Shown here: positions 5,965 to 14,225 of the stretch, piece after piece
Layout: every line of letters begins with the position of its first letter
Numbering within the stretch: the first letter of the stretch is position 1
NCBI GenBank assembly: GCA_964494395.1
Contig: CAZBTI010000081.1
Location: 1 to 16,625, forward strand
Origin: SHLQ01 sp964494395
GTDB lineage: Bacteria > Actinomycetota > Acidimicrobiia > Acidimicrobiales > SHLQ01
Length of the DNA: 16,625 nt
Direction of reading: 5' to 3'
Translations under genes and position numbers: made by a program
The notes under the pieces: generated by a model
Seen by the model: only the letters and a program-made list of their open reading frames with translations
The model's database searches: none
Told to the model about the DNA's origin: nothing

Positions 5965-8900
5965 GAGGAGACTGCTCAGCAGTTGGTCTTGTTCTTGCGC
6001 GTGGATGCGGGCGGAGCCGGTTGAGGGGCTGCCCGATTCTGGGCGGGAGAACCGCTGAATGGTGTGGGTATTGCCGTGTCGCTCGTAGAGGCGACCCTTG
6101 ACGAAGTTCCACGCTCCCATGTTCTCGGGTTCTTCTTGGAGCCAGCAGATGCGGCGAGCGTTTGGATGTGCAGCGACCACCTTTGCCACTTGCTCGGCAG
6201 GCCACGGATAGAGCTGTTCGACACGCGTGATCAACGTATGAGCTCCGGTCTGGTCACGACGGGCGAGAGCGTCGACGGCAACCTTGCCAGTCGCGAAGAC
6301 CAAGTCGATGACCTCGTCTGCGGCTGGAGGGTTGGGGTCCTCGAGTGTCTCTTGGAAGACTCCGTCGGTAAGCGACGAGACCGGCGAGCGGGTGGTCTTG
6401 GCCCTGAGTAGTGACTTCGGGGTAAATACGACGAGTGGGCTGCGTACCTGTCGCTTCATCTGGCGGCGAAGAAGGTGGAAGAACTGGCCTGCGGTGGTCA
6501 CGTTCGCGATCTGCACGTTGTCTTCGGCGGCGAGCAGCAGGAAGCGTTCGACGCGAGCCGACGAGTGTTCGGGGCCTTGACCCTCGTAGCCGTGCGGCAG
6601 CAACATGACGAGGCCCGAGTGTTCTTCCCACTTGTCCTTTGATGCCATGATGAATTGGTCGATGACGATTTGGGCGCCGTTGACGAAGTCGCCGAACTGC
6701 GCTTCCCAGAGGGTAAGCACATCAGGCCGCTCTACCGAGTATCCGTACTCGAAACCGAGAGCGGCGTATTCAGATAGGAGCGAGTCGTAGATCCAGATGT
6801 TTGAATTGCGTTCGGTATTTGCGAGCGGAACGATCTCGTCGCCGTTCTCGTAGTCGAACAGCGTCGAATGACGGTGAGAGAACGTTCCTCGACGAGAGTC
6901 CTGGCCCGCCAGTCGGATCGAAATTCCCTCGCTCAGTAGGGTGCCGTACGCGAGTGCCTCACCAAGCGCCCAGTCGACTTCACCGGCTGCATACATTGCA
7001 TCGCGCGCAGCGAACTGGTTTCCCAGTTTCGGGTGAATGGTGAAATCGTCGGGCAGTTGATTCAGTGCGGCGTACACCGCATCGAGATCGGCCTTGTCGA
7101 TCTTCGTGTGCGCCGGCGGCAAGACGCCAACCGGTTGGGCCGGTTGAGCTGCAACGATGTCGGGGTCTCGCTCTATCGACCGGGTCGTGTCGAGGGCCTG
7201 TTGGAGACGAGAGCGGAAATCGTCGAGTGCCTGCTCGGCCTCTTCGACGGTGAGGTCGCCGCGCTTGATGAGTGCTTCGGTATAGAGCATGCGCACCGAG
7301 CGACGGGCCTCGATGGCCTTGTACATGAGCGGTTGGGTGTAGCTGGGGTCGTCGCCCTCGTTGTGACCATGGCGGCGGTAGCCAATGAGGTCGATGACGA
7401 CGTCCTTATTAAACTTCTCTCGGTATTTGAACGCCAGCTCGGCAACACGCACGCAGGCTTCGGGGTCGTCGGCGTTGACGTGGAAGATCGGTGCCTGGAT
7501 GAGCTTCGCGACATCGGTCGAGTATTCGCTCGAGCGTGCAGCGTGCGGCGCGGTCGTGAAGCCGAGTTGGTTGTTGATGATGACGTGGATACTGCCGCCG
7601 ACTTTGTAACCACGGATCTGGCTGAGGTTGAGCGTTTCGGTGACGACGCCTTGGCCTGCAAAGGCGGCGTCGCCGTGAATCAGCAACGGAAGCACCGGAT
7701 AACGACGACCGGGGACTATGTCTTGTGCGTCCATCTTGGCTCGCGCAGTTCCAATGACGACAGGGTCCACAGCTTCGAGGTGCGACGGATTCGCCGCGAG
7801 CGTGACGGGGATCGTGTTGCCGTCGCGGGAAGTGAAGTCACCGGTCTGGCCGAGGTGGTATTTCACATCGCCCGAGCCCTGCACGGCGTCGGCGGTGATT
7901 GCGCCTTCGAACTCTTCAAAGAGTTGGCTGTAGTCCTTGCCGACGATGTTGACGAGCACGTTGAGACGTCCGCGGTGAGCCATGCCAATGACCGCATCGC
8001 TCATACCAGCGTCCGCCGCCTGACCGAGCAGGCTGTCGAGCACGGGGATTGTGCTCTCTGCTCCTTCGATGCCGAATCGCTTCTGACCTATGTACTTGGT
8101 CCCGAGGAACTTCTCGAGAGCCTCAGCTGCGTTGAGGCGACCGAGGATATGGCGCTGCTTGTCTTTTTCGATCTCGACTGTCTCGCCTTCGACGTGCTCT
8201 TGGATCCATCGTTTCTCTTCAGGATTCGCGATGTGGGTGTACTCGATGCCGGTTGTGCGGGCGTATGCGTCGCGCATGATGCCGAGAATGTCCGCGAGCT
8301 TCATTCGAGAGCGACCGTTCGAGGCCTGAGGCCCGAGCAGTGCTTCGACGTTGAACTCGCGCTCGAGGTCCCAGATGGTGAGGCCGTAACTGGCGGGGTC
8401 AAGCTCCGGATGCATCGAGCGGTCCATAAGACCGAGCGGATCGAGGTTGGCAATGAGGTGGCCGCGCACTCGATAGGCGTTGACCAACGAGTTGACCTTG
8501 ACCTGACGTTCGATGAGCGAATCCGCGTCGTCGACCGGGTTGTTGTCCCTGCGCCAGCGAACGGCGTCGTAGGGCACGCCCATGGTCTCGAGCACGCCTT
8601 CGTAGAAGTTGTGCTCACCGATCAACAGTTCGTTGATGGCCTTCAAGAACAAGCCGCTTTCGGCGCCTTGGATGATTCGGTGGTCGTAGGTGGAAGTCAC
8701 GGTGACGACCTTCGACACGCCGATCTCCGCCAGCTTCGCTGGGTCTGCAGCGGTGAACGCCGTTGGGTAGGCAATCGAGCCGAGGCCGACGATCACGCCT
8801 TGCCCAGGCATAAGGCGAGGTACAGATTGGACTGTGCCGATGCCGCCGGGGTTGGTGAGGCTGACCGTGATGTCGCTGAAGTCGTCGAGCGTAAGTTTGC

Positions 8901-9666
8901 CAATTCGTCCACGACGCACGAGGTCGTCAAAGGCGTCGACAAAGCCTGCAAAGTCGAGGTCTTGAGCGTTTTTGATGCTCGGCACCATCAGGGTCCGCGA
9001 TCCGTCCTTCTTCTCGACATCGATTGCGATTCCGAGACCGACGGACTCGCGCCGAACAATGTTGGGTTTGCCATCGTCGCCTTCGACGTATCCGTTGTTC
9101 ATTGCGGGCACGAAGTCAGCTATTGCTCGCACGACTGCGTAGCCAATGATGTGGGTAAAGCTGACCTTGCCGCCGCGAGTACGACCCAAGTGTCCGTTGA
9201 CGATCTTGCGATTGACCTCGAGCAGTCGAGCGGGAATATCCCGGAAGCTCGTCGCTGTCGGAACGTCGAGACTTGCCTCCATGTTCTCGACGATCTTCGC
9301 AGCGACCCCACGCAGTGGTTCGCTGCCCTCAGGCAAGGCCTCTGCTGGCTTGTCTTCAGATGCAGCCTGCCCGTTCGTGCTCGCTGGCGGGGTCGGAGCC
9401 GGGGTTGGAGCTGGCGAAGCGGCGGGCTGATGCGCGGGTGTTGCAGCCGCGACGGTTGCTTGACCGGTCGCCGATGCTGCTTCTTGGGCAGCGATAGCGG
9501 GTGTGGAATCGACAGGAGTCATCGCTGTTCCTGACCCTGGCCGATATCCAACGAAGAATTCTCGCCAACTCGGAGAGAGCTCACCGGGATTCTCGAGATA
9601 CACCCGATACATCTCATCGACGATCCATGCGTTAGCGCCCAAGTCGGCGCGCGAATTTGAAGTCAC
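5956..9666 (-). CDS. kgd: Multifunctional 2-oxoglutarate metabolism enzyme (fused E2-E1, Kgd/OdhA type)
   Basis: This 1236-residue protein is close in length to M. tuberculosis Kgd (about 1230). The domain order is an N-terminal helix typical of SucA/Kgd (about 5-42), then an Ala/Pro/Thr linker (about 48-112). An E2 succinyltransferase catalytic domain follows (about 115-350, with catalytic motif TYDHRIIQG, D328/H329) without a lipoyl domain. The thiamine-diphosphate E1 part (about 385-1236) has GMAHRGRLN (561-569), the ThDP/Mg motif from GDAAFAGQG (665-673) to NNQLG (698-702), and RRHGHNEGDDPS (764-775). In actinomycetes this fusion works with separate dihydrolipoamide partners as 2-oxoglutarate dehydrogenase, and it can also decarboxylate or carboligate 2-oxoglutarate. 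In some relatives an FHA protein (GarA/OdhI) inhibits it; no such gene is here. The start is GTG, 6 nt after a TAGTCT -10 box, so the gene is probably leaderless. It is divergent from xthA. Confidence 0.95.
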   Translation of the reverse strand: MTSNSRADLGANAWIVDEMYRVYLENPGELSPSWREFFVGYRPGSGTAMTPVDSTPAIAAQEAASATGQATVAAATPAHQPAASPAPTPAPTPPASTNGQAASEDKPAEALPEGSEPLRGVAAKIVENMEASLDVPTATSFRDIPARLLEVNRKIVNGHLGRTRGGKVSFTHIIGYAVVRAIADFVPAMNNGYVEGDDGKPNIVRRESVGLGIAIDVEKKDGSRTLMVPSIKNAQDLDFAGFVDAFDDLVRRGRIGKLTLDDFSDITVSLTNPGGIGTVQSVPRLMPGQGVIVGLGSIAYPTAFTAADPAKLAEIGVSKVVTVTSTYDHRIIQGAESGLFLKAINELLIGEHNFYEGVLETMGVPYDAVRWRRDNNPVDDADSLIERQVKVNSLVNAYRVRGHLIANLDPLGLMDRSMHPELDPASYGLTIWDLEREFNVEALLGPQASNGRSRMKLADILGIMRDAYARTTGIEYTHIANPEEKRWIQEHVEGETVEIEKDKQRHILGRLNAAEALEKFLGTKYIGQKRFGIEGAESTIPVLDSLLGQAADAGMSDAVIGMAHRGRLNVLVNIVGKDYSQLFEEFEGAITADAVQGSGDVKYHLGQTGDFTSRDGNTIPVTLAANPSHLEAVDPVVIGTARAKMDAQDIVPGRRYPVLPLLIHGDAAFAGQGVVTETLNLSQIRGYKVGGSIHVIINNQLGFTTAPHAARSSEYSTDVAKLIQAPIFHVNADDPEACVRVAELAFKYREKFNKDVVIDLIGYRRHGHNEGDDPSYTQPLMYKAIEARRSVRMLYTEALIKRGDLTVEEAEQALDDFRSRLQQALDTTRSIERDPDIVAAQPAQPVGVLPPAHTKIDKADLDAVYAALNQLPDDFTIHPKLGNQFAARDAMYAAGEVDWALGEALAYGTLLSEGISIRLAGQDSRRGTFSHRHSTLFDYENGDEIVPLANTERNSNIWIYDSLLSEYAALGFEYGYSVERPDVLTLWEAQFGDFVNGAQIVIDQFIMASKDKWEEHSGLVMLLPHGYEGQGPEHSSARVERFLLLAAEDNVQIANVTTAGQFFHLLRRQMKRQVRSPLVVFTPKSLLRAKTTRSPVSSLTDGVFQETLEDPNPPAADEVIDLVFATGKVAVDALARRDQTGAHTLITRVEQLYPWPAEQVAKVVAAHPNARRICWLQEEPENMGAWNFVKGRLYERHGNTHTIQRFSRPESGSPSTGSARIHAQEQDQLLSSLLGG

Positions 9667-9672
9667 ACAATC

Positions 9673-9678
9673 AGACTA
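9673..9678 (-). promoter_or_regulatory. Probable -10 box of kgd (leaderless)
   Basis: On the minus strand TAGTCT is followed by 6 nt and the GTG start at 9666, with no Shine-Dalgarno. The -35 position, 17-18 bp upstream, has no good consensus and lies within the palindrome at 9694-9706. Confidence 0.5.
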
Positions 9679-9693
9679 ACGAGGCCCCTCACT

Positions 9694-9706
9694 GGAGACG
9701 GTCTCC
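9694..9706. promoter_or_regulatory. Palindrome in the kgd-xthA divergent spacer (candidate operator)
   Basis: GGAGAC-G-GTCTCC is a perfect inverted repeat of 6-bp arms around one base. It lies over the expected -35 region of kgd and just upstream of the xthA -35-like hexamer. It could be a regulator site for kgd or both genes. The short arms mean chance is not excluded. Confidence 0.35.
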
Positions 9707-9714
9707 TTCACGAG

Positions 9715-9744
9715 TTGTTTGCATATTTGCGCACGGAATAGCTT
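9715..9744 (+). promoter_or_regulatory. Probable xthA promoter
   Basis: TTGTTT (9715-9720) and TAGCTT (9739-9744) are separated by 18 bp. The -10 box ends 6 nt before the ATG at 9751. There is no Shine-Dalgarno, so the mRNA is probably leaderless. Confidence 0.55.
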
Positions 9745-9750
9745 TGCCCG

Positions 9751-10524
9751 ATGCGAATCGTCACGTGGAACGTGAACTCATTAGGTGTCCGAATGGAACG
9801 GGTAACAGAGTGGATTGAGCTCTTCTCCCCCGACGTCCTCTGCCTTCAAGAGACCAAACTTGGTAACGACGCGTTTCCTCACGACGTCTTCACCGACCTT
9901 GGCTACGAAAGCGCTCACCACGGTCAGGGCCAATGGAACGGCGTGGCGATTGTCTCCAAGGTCGGTCTCGATGATGTTCGAGCCGATTTCGACGACGGGC
10001 GCGGCGAACCCGACCCAGACGCTCGAATTCTATGGGCCACATGCAATGGCGTTCGTGTCGCGACCTGCTACGTGCCAAATGGCCGTTCGCTCGACGACGA
10101 CCACTACACCTACAAACTCGATTGGCTCGACCGCCTTTCGGCCGACCTCGACAAGAACACCAAACCATCTGACGATCTCTGCATCGTCGGCGACTACAAC
10201 ATCGCCCCCGACGACCGCGATGTCTTTGACCCCAAAGCCATGGTGGGAACAACCCACACCTCGGCCGCCGAGCGCGACAAACTCGCCAACCTTGCAACGT
10301 GGGGCGTAACCGATCTTTTCCGTGACCACCATGACGAAGCCGGCTTGTTCTCTTGGTGGGATTACCGCAATGGAGACTTCCACAAGCGTCGCGGCATGCG
10401 TATCGACCTTCTTCTCGGCTCGGAGTCGGTCAGAGAACGCACGACCCGGGTCTTTGTCGATAGAAATGCTCGCAAAGGCAAGCAACCCAGCGACCACGCC
10501 CCCGTCGTTGCTGACCTTCGCTAA
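9751..10524 (+). CDS. xthA: Exonuclease III (AP endonuclease, XthA family)
   Basis: This 257-residue member of the exonuclease III/endonuclease-exonuclease-phosphatase family is the usual length. Catalytic motifs are all present: TWNVNS with N7, LQETK with metal ligand E34, YVPNG with Y107, GDYNIAP with D148 and N150, MRIDLLL with D219, and the terminal PSDHAPV with D248/H249. It cleaves abasic sites and removes blocked 3' ends in base excision repair, acting in the cytoplasm on duplex DNA. The ATG start gives the canonical MRIVTWNVNS beginning and lies 6 nt after a -10 box. The following 76 bp (10525-10600) hold the next promoter; only a weak, imperfect inverted repeat is visible there and no clear terminator. 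Confidence 0.95.
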   Translation: MRIVTWNVNSLGVRMERVTEWIELFSPDVLCLQETKLGNDAFPHDVFTDLGYESAHHGQGQWNGVAIVSKVGLDDVRADFDDGRGEPDPDARILWATCNGVRVATCYVPNGRSLDDDHYTYKLDWLDRLSADLDKNTKPSDDLCIVGDYNIAPDDRDVFDPKAMVGTTHTSAAERDKLANLATWGVTDLFRDHHDEAGLFSWWDYRNGDFHKRRGMRIDLLLGSESVRERTTRVFVDRNARKGKQPSDHAPVVADLR

Positions 10525-10588
10525 AACTGCCATATCTACCCATCGACCCGACTCCGAGCAGGTCGACGGATGGAGCAGCGACCTGGGT

Positions 10589-10594
10589 TAGCCT
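10589..10594 (+). promoter_or_regulatory. Probable -10 box of the antiporter gene (leaderless)
   Basis: TAGCCT is followed by 6 nt (CTCCGG) and ATG 10601. There is no Shine-Dalgarno and no recognisable -35. The same octamer TAGCCTCT precedes ettA. Confidence 0.5.
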
Positions 10595-10600
10595 CTCCGG

Positions 10601-12406
10601 ATGCCTGGACTTGAGTTCACTCAACCACTCTTCGCAACTGGAGAAGAGCTTCCCCTATCGATCGGCATCATCCTGCTCCTTGGTGTCGGAGGGCAATGGC
10701 TCGCCGGTCGACTCCGCATCCCGGGTGTGCTTCTCCTGTTGACAGCGGGAATTTTGGTTGGACCGGTCTTCAACGTCATCAGCCCTGAAGAGGATTTTGG
10801 ACCCGACGTTCTCTTCCCGGTCGTCGGTCTCGCCGTCGGTCTACTGCTGTACGAAGGCGGACTCGGGCTCAAACTCGACAGGCTGACAGACGGCAAGGGC
10901 GTCATTGTTCGACTCGTCACAGTCGGGGCTCTCGTGACCTGGTTGATTGGCTGGGGAGCAATCACCCTGCTCTTCGACGTTCCGACCCGAGCAGCAGCGC
11001 TGATCGCCGCGATCCTCGTCGTTTCGGGACCAACCGTGGTCATCCCACTCCTCCACCTTGCCCGACCACGAGAACCGACCGGATCAATCCTGCGATGGGA
11101 AGGAATCGTCATCGACCCTGTGGGCGCCACCCTTGCGATCGTGGTGCTCGATGTCCTCACGAACGAATCAGGCCCGGCCGGCGCAGCCCTTCAAATTGGC
11201 ATCACTCTCGGGTCGGGCGCCGTGGTCGGCATCGCGTTTGCCGGAATCGCGATGATGGCGTTGCACAAGCATCTCGTCCCCGATCATTTGCTGAATCCCG
11301 CGATGTTGGCCATCGCCGTTGCGACTTACGCCATCGCCAACCTGATCGCACCTGAGGGCGGACTGATGTCTACGACCATGCTCGGCATCGTGCTCGCAAA
11401 CCAGAACTTGGTCCCTCGCTCCCAACTCACGGCATTCAGCGAGGATGTCGGACACCTCATCTTGGGAACGCTCTTCATTGTGCTGGGGGCACTCGTCAAC
11501 CTTGGCGACCTCGCCGAGGTACTCCCCCAAGCGCTCATCTTGATCGCCGTTCTCGTCTTCATTGCCCGCCCCGCCGCGGTCTGGCTCTCGACCTTGGGCG
11601 CTGGCATGGCGTTAAAGGACCGTCAGTTCTTGGCCTGGATGGCTCCGCGGGGAATCGTCGCGGCTTCGGTAGCAACCGTGTTCTCGAACACCCTTGTAGA
11701 AGAGGGAGCCGAACCGGTACCCGAACTCGTACCGATCGTCTTCGCAACGGTGATCGTGACCGTGGCGCTCTACGGTCTCACCGCCACTGCCGTTGCGAAG
11801 CGGACACGAGTTGCAAAGGTGCAGCCCAATGGAGTTGCTCTCGCCTCGAACAATCCGTTCGTCGTCGATTTGGCTGATGTTCTTGCGCGAAACGAGATCC
11901 CTGTCCTCGTCGTCTCGACATCGGCAAGTGTGCAACGGGCAGCGTTGCGAAAGGGTCTCCTCGCCTACGATCGACCGCTCGATAGCGACGACCTCGACCT
12001 CACCCTCGATGGTGTTGGGGTAAAGCTTGCTGTGCTCATCACCGACGACGAGAACTTCGCCGTGTTGGCAGCACACCACCTGACTGAACATCTCGGCCGC
12101 GCCAACGTCTATCAGGTGAAGCCCGACGACTCAGACGACTTCGAGTCCCGCGGACGGAATGCATTCGGCGCACTCACGTTCTTCAGACTTCAGGCTGGCG
12201 TCGCCGAAGGAGGCTTCTTCGAGGTGTCCGGCGAGGCGCTCGACGAGAACGATCGGGCGCTGTTCACGCTCGGCGAGAACCACTCGATTTCGCTTGTCGA
12301 GAAGATGCCTGCAGATGATGACCGGGTCATTGCCGTGCACCGGCCATCGGGGGCTCCGCCCGTCCAGAACGCCCTGCATCCAGGACACGAGAACGCATCG
12401 AAATAA
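10601..12406 (+). CDS. Cation:proton antiporter (CPA1/NhaP-like) with C-terminal RCK-like domain
   Basis: This 601-residue integral membrane protein has about a dozen hydrophobic segments over residues 18-400. Family motifs are SGPTVVIPLL (142-151) and EGIVIDPVGA (167-176), the latter carrying the acidic/DP pair expected at the ion-binding centre. FIARP (320-324) and APRGIVAAS (348-356) are also present. It would exchange Na+ or K+ for protons at the plasma membrane; the ion is not predictable here. The cytosolic tail (about 408-510) resembles a TrkA-N/RCK nucleotide-binding fold but carries ASNNPF where the glycine-rich loop would be, so NAD binding may be lost. A further region (about 515-590) is not assigned to a named domain. 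The next gene, ettA, starts 75 bp downstream with its own apparent promoter. Confidence 0.88.
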   Translation: MPGLEFTQPLFATGEELPLSIGIILLLGVGGQWLAGRLRIPGVLLLLTAGILVGPVFNVISPEEDFGPDVLFPVVGLAVGLLLYEGGLGLKLDRLTDGKGVIVRLVTVGALVTWLIGWGAITLLFDVPTRAAALIAAILVVSGPTVVIPLLHLARPREPTGSILRWEGIVIDPVGATLAIVVLDVLTNESGPAGAALQIGITLGSGAVVGIAFAGIAMMALHKHLVPDHLLNPAMLAIAVATYAIANLIAPEGGLMSTTMLGIVLANQNLVPRSQLTAFSEDVGHLILGTLFIVLGALVNLGDLAEVLPQALILIAVLVFIARPAAVWLSTLGAGMALKDRQFLAWMAPRGIVAASVATVFSNTLVEEGAEPVPELVPIVFATVIVTVALYGLTATAVAKRTRVAKVQPNGVALASNNPFVVDLADVLARNEIPVLVVSTSASVQRAALRKGLLAYDRPLDSDDLDLTLDGVGVKLAVLITDDENFAVLAAHHLTEHLGRANVYQVKPDDSDDFESRGRNAFGALTFFRLQAGVAEGGFFEVSGEALDENDRALFTLGENHSISLVEKMPADDDRVIAVHRPSGAPPVQNALHPGHENASK

Positions 12407-12468
12407 ACACGGGTCTGCGGCGCGGAGTAATCCTGCGTCTCCGAGGCGATGCAACCCGAAAGACTCGG

Positions 12469-12474
12469 TAGCCT
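12469..12474 (+). promoter_or_regulatory. Probable -10 box of ettA (leaderless)
   Basis: TAGCCT lies 7 nt before ATG 12482, with no Shine-Dalgarno between. It supports the downstream ATG over an in-frame ATG at 12449, which lies upstream of this box. Confidence 0.5.
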
Positions 12475-12481
12475 CTGGGCC

Positions 12482-14155
12482 ATGTCTGCGCAGTACATCT
12501 ACACGATGCACAAGTTGTCCAAGTTCATTCCCCCAGACCGGGACATCCTCAAAGAGGTAAGCCTGTCGTTCATTCCAGGGGCGAAGATTGGTGTGCTGGG
12601 CGCCAACGGCGCAGGAAAGTCGACGGTGCTCCGCATCATGGCGGGACTCGACGACGACTACACCGGCGAGGCTCGTCTTACCGACGGCTTCACTGTTGGC
12701 CTCCTCGAGCAGGAGCCACAACTCGACGATTCAAAGACCGTTCACGAGAACGTGATGGACGGCGTGGGCGAGGTCGCTGCCCTGCTTACCGAGTACGACG
12801 AGGTCTTGGCTGGCTGGTCCGACCCCGACGCCGACTTTGAGAAGTTGGGCGATCGTCAGGCCGAGCTCGAAAAGAAGATCGAAGCCGCAGAGGCGTGGGA
12901 CTTGAAGCGCACTGTCGAAATCGCGAGCGACGCTCTACGCCTGCCTCCCGGCGACGCAGACGTGACCAACCTGTCGGGCGGCGAGAAGCGCCGTGTCGCT
13001 CTTGCACGCCTGCTCTTGTCCCGCCCTGATTTGCTCCTCCTCGACGAGCCAACCAACCATCTCGATGCCGAGTCGGTTGCATGGCTCGAGCGCTACCTCT
13101 CGGACTACGCCGGCACCGTCGTAGCCATTACCCACGATCGCTACTTCCTCGACAACGCAGCGGAGTGGATCCTCGAACTCGACCACGGTCGGGCGTATCC
13201 CTTCGAGGGCAACTACACGGCGTGGCTGGAAAACAAGCAAGAACGCTTGAAGGCAGAGTCTCGTTCCGATGCCGTCCGCAAGAAGACGATCGCTCGCGAA
13301 CTCGAGTGGGTGCGTATGGCGCCAAAGGCTCGCCAGTCGAAGGGTAAGGCCCGTCTCGCTGCATACGAGAAGCTGGTGACCGAGCAGAAGGAAGCCGAAG
13401 CACGCGCATCGGAGCTGCAAATTCAGATTCCGGCCAACAACCGCTTGGGCGATGTCGTCATCGAGTTCGACGGTGTTTCCAAGGCCTTCGGCGAGAAGCT
13501 TCTCATCGACGACCTGACATTTTCCCTGCCCCCTGCAGGCATCGTTGGCGTGATTGGAGCCAACGGCGCTGGTAAGACCACCCTCTTCAAGATGATCACC
13601 GGCGACGAGAACCCTGACGACGGAGACATCACGGTCGGAACCACCGTCGAACTCGGGTATGTCGATCAGAGCCGTGACGCCCTCGACCCGAACGCCACCG
13701 TGTTCGACGAGATCAGCGGAGGCCACGATTTCCTGTACCTCGGAAAGCGCGAGGTGAACTCACGCTCCTATGTGGCGTCGTTCAACTTCCGCGGTGGCGA
13801 CCAGACCAAGAAGGTCGGCGTGCTCTCCGGTGGCGAGCGCAACCGTGTGCACCTCTCCAAGGTGCTCAAGTCGGGTGCGAACCTTCTCATGCTCGATGAG
13901 CCCACCAACGATCTCGACGTCGAAACGCTTCAGGCGCTCGAAGCTGGCCTCGAAGAGTATCCGGGTTGCGCCGTCGTGATTTCGCACGATCGCTGGTTCC
14001 TCGACCGTGTGGCCACGCACATCTTGGCGTTCGAAGGCGACTCTCAGGTGCGCTGGTTCGAAGGCAACTTCAGCGATTACGAAGCGTTCCGCAAGAAGGA
14101 ACTCGGCGACAACGCTGGCCCAACCCGCATCAAGTACAAGCCACTCAAGCGCTAG
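12482..14155 (+). CDS. ettA: Energy-dependent translational throttle protein EttA (ABC-F ATPase)
   Basis: This 557-residue soluble protein carries two ABC ATPase domains, close to E. coli EttA (555). Domain 1 has Walker A GANGAGKS (40-47), signature LSGGE (164-168), Walker B with LLLLDEP (184-190, E189) and H218. Domain 2 has GANGAGKT (359-366), LSGGER (449-454), LMLDEPTN (E473) and H502. Between them is the P-site tRNA interaction motif region (about 240-320), including the basic stretch WVRMAPKARQSKGKAR. EttA binds the ribosomal E site and gates the first peptide-bond step according to ATP/ADP ratio. The start MSAQYIYTMHKLSK matches the family beginning. The gene is followed at once by a strong hairpin and converges on scoB. 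Confidence 0.95.
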   Translation: MSAQYIYTMHKLSKFIPPDRDILKEVSLSFIPGAKIGVLGANGAGKSTVLRIMAGLDDDYTGEARLTDGFTVGLLEQEPQLDDSKTVHENVMDGVGEVAALLTEYDEVLAGWSDPDADFEKLGDRQAELEKKIEAAEAWDLKRTVEIASDALRLPPGDADVTNLSGGEKRRVALARLLLSRPDLLLLDEPTNHLDAESVAWLERYLSDYAGTVVAITHDRYFLDNAAEWILELDHGRAYPFEGNYTAWLENKQERLKAESRSDAVRKKTIARELEWVRMAPKARQSKGKARLAAYEKLVTEQKEAEARASELQIQIPANNRLGDVVIEFDGVSKAFGEKLLIDDLTFSLPPAGIVGVIGANGAGKTTLFKMITGDENPDDGDITVGTTVELGYVDQSRDALDPNATVFDEISGGHDFLYLGKREVNSRSYVASFNFRGGDQTKKVGVLSGGERNRVHLSKVLKSGANLLMLDEPTNDLDVETLQALEAGLEEYPGCAVVISHDRWFLDRVATHILAFEGDSQVRWFEGNFSDYEAFRKKELGDNAGPTRIKYKPLKR

Positions 14156-14156
14156 C

Positions 14157-14209
14157 AAGATTTGTACAGGCCCACCGACCGTCACGGTCTGTCAGCCTGT
14201 ACAAATCTT
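14157..14209. terminator. Long nested hairpin between convergent ettA and scoB (likely shared terminator)
   Basis: AAGATTTGTACAGGC (14157-14171) and GCCTGTACAAATCTT (14195-14209) are perfect 15-bp complementary arms. The 23-nt loop contains a second inverted repeat, GACCGT-C-ACGGTC (14177-14189). The outer arm starts 2 nt after the ettA stop, and four T residues (14208-14211) end it on the plus strand. The minus strand lacks a good T-tract, so termination of scoAB is less certain. Confidence 0.7.
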
Positions 14210-14225
14210 TTGAGATGAGGGGCCG

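Noticed and set aside
5411..6205. Open frames running through the tandem repeat and N gap on both strands
   Set aside because: They are joined only by undetermined bases and stop-free repeats, and they overlap the real ends of uvrD2 and kgd out of frame.
7033..9534. 833-codon open frame on the plus strand opposite kgd
   Set aside because: It is the antisense of a clearly conserved enzyme in GC-rich DNA; its translation is a low-complexity shadow with no recognisable domain.
12423..12443. Terminator between the antiporter gene and ettA (CGGAG/CTCCG)
   Set aside because: Only a 5-bp stem with an 11-nt loop and no T-tract; too weak to call.
12449..12481. Longer ettA start at 12449
   Set aside because: The EttA family begins at MSAQYIY (12482), and the -10 box at 12469-12474 lies downstream of 12449.
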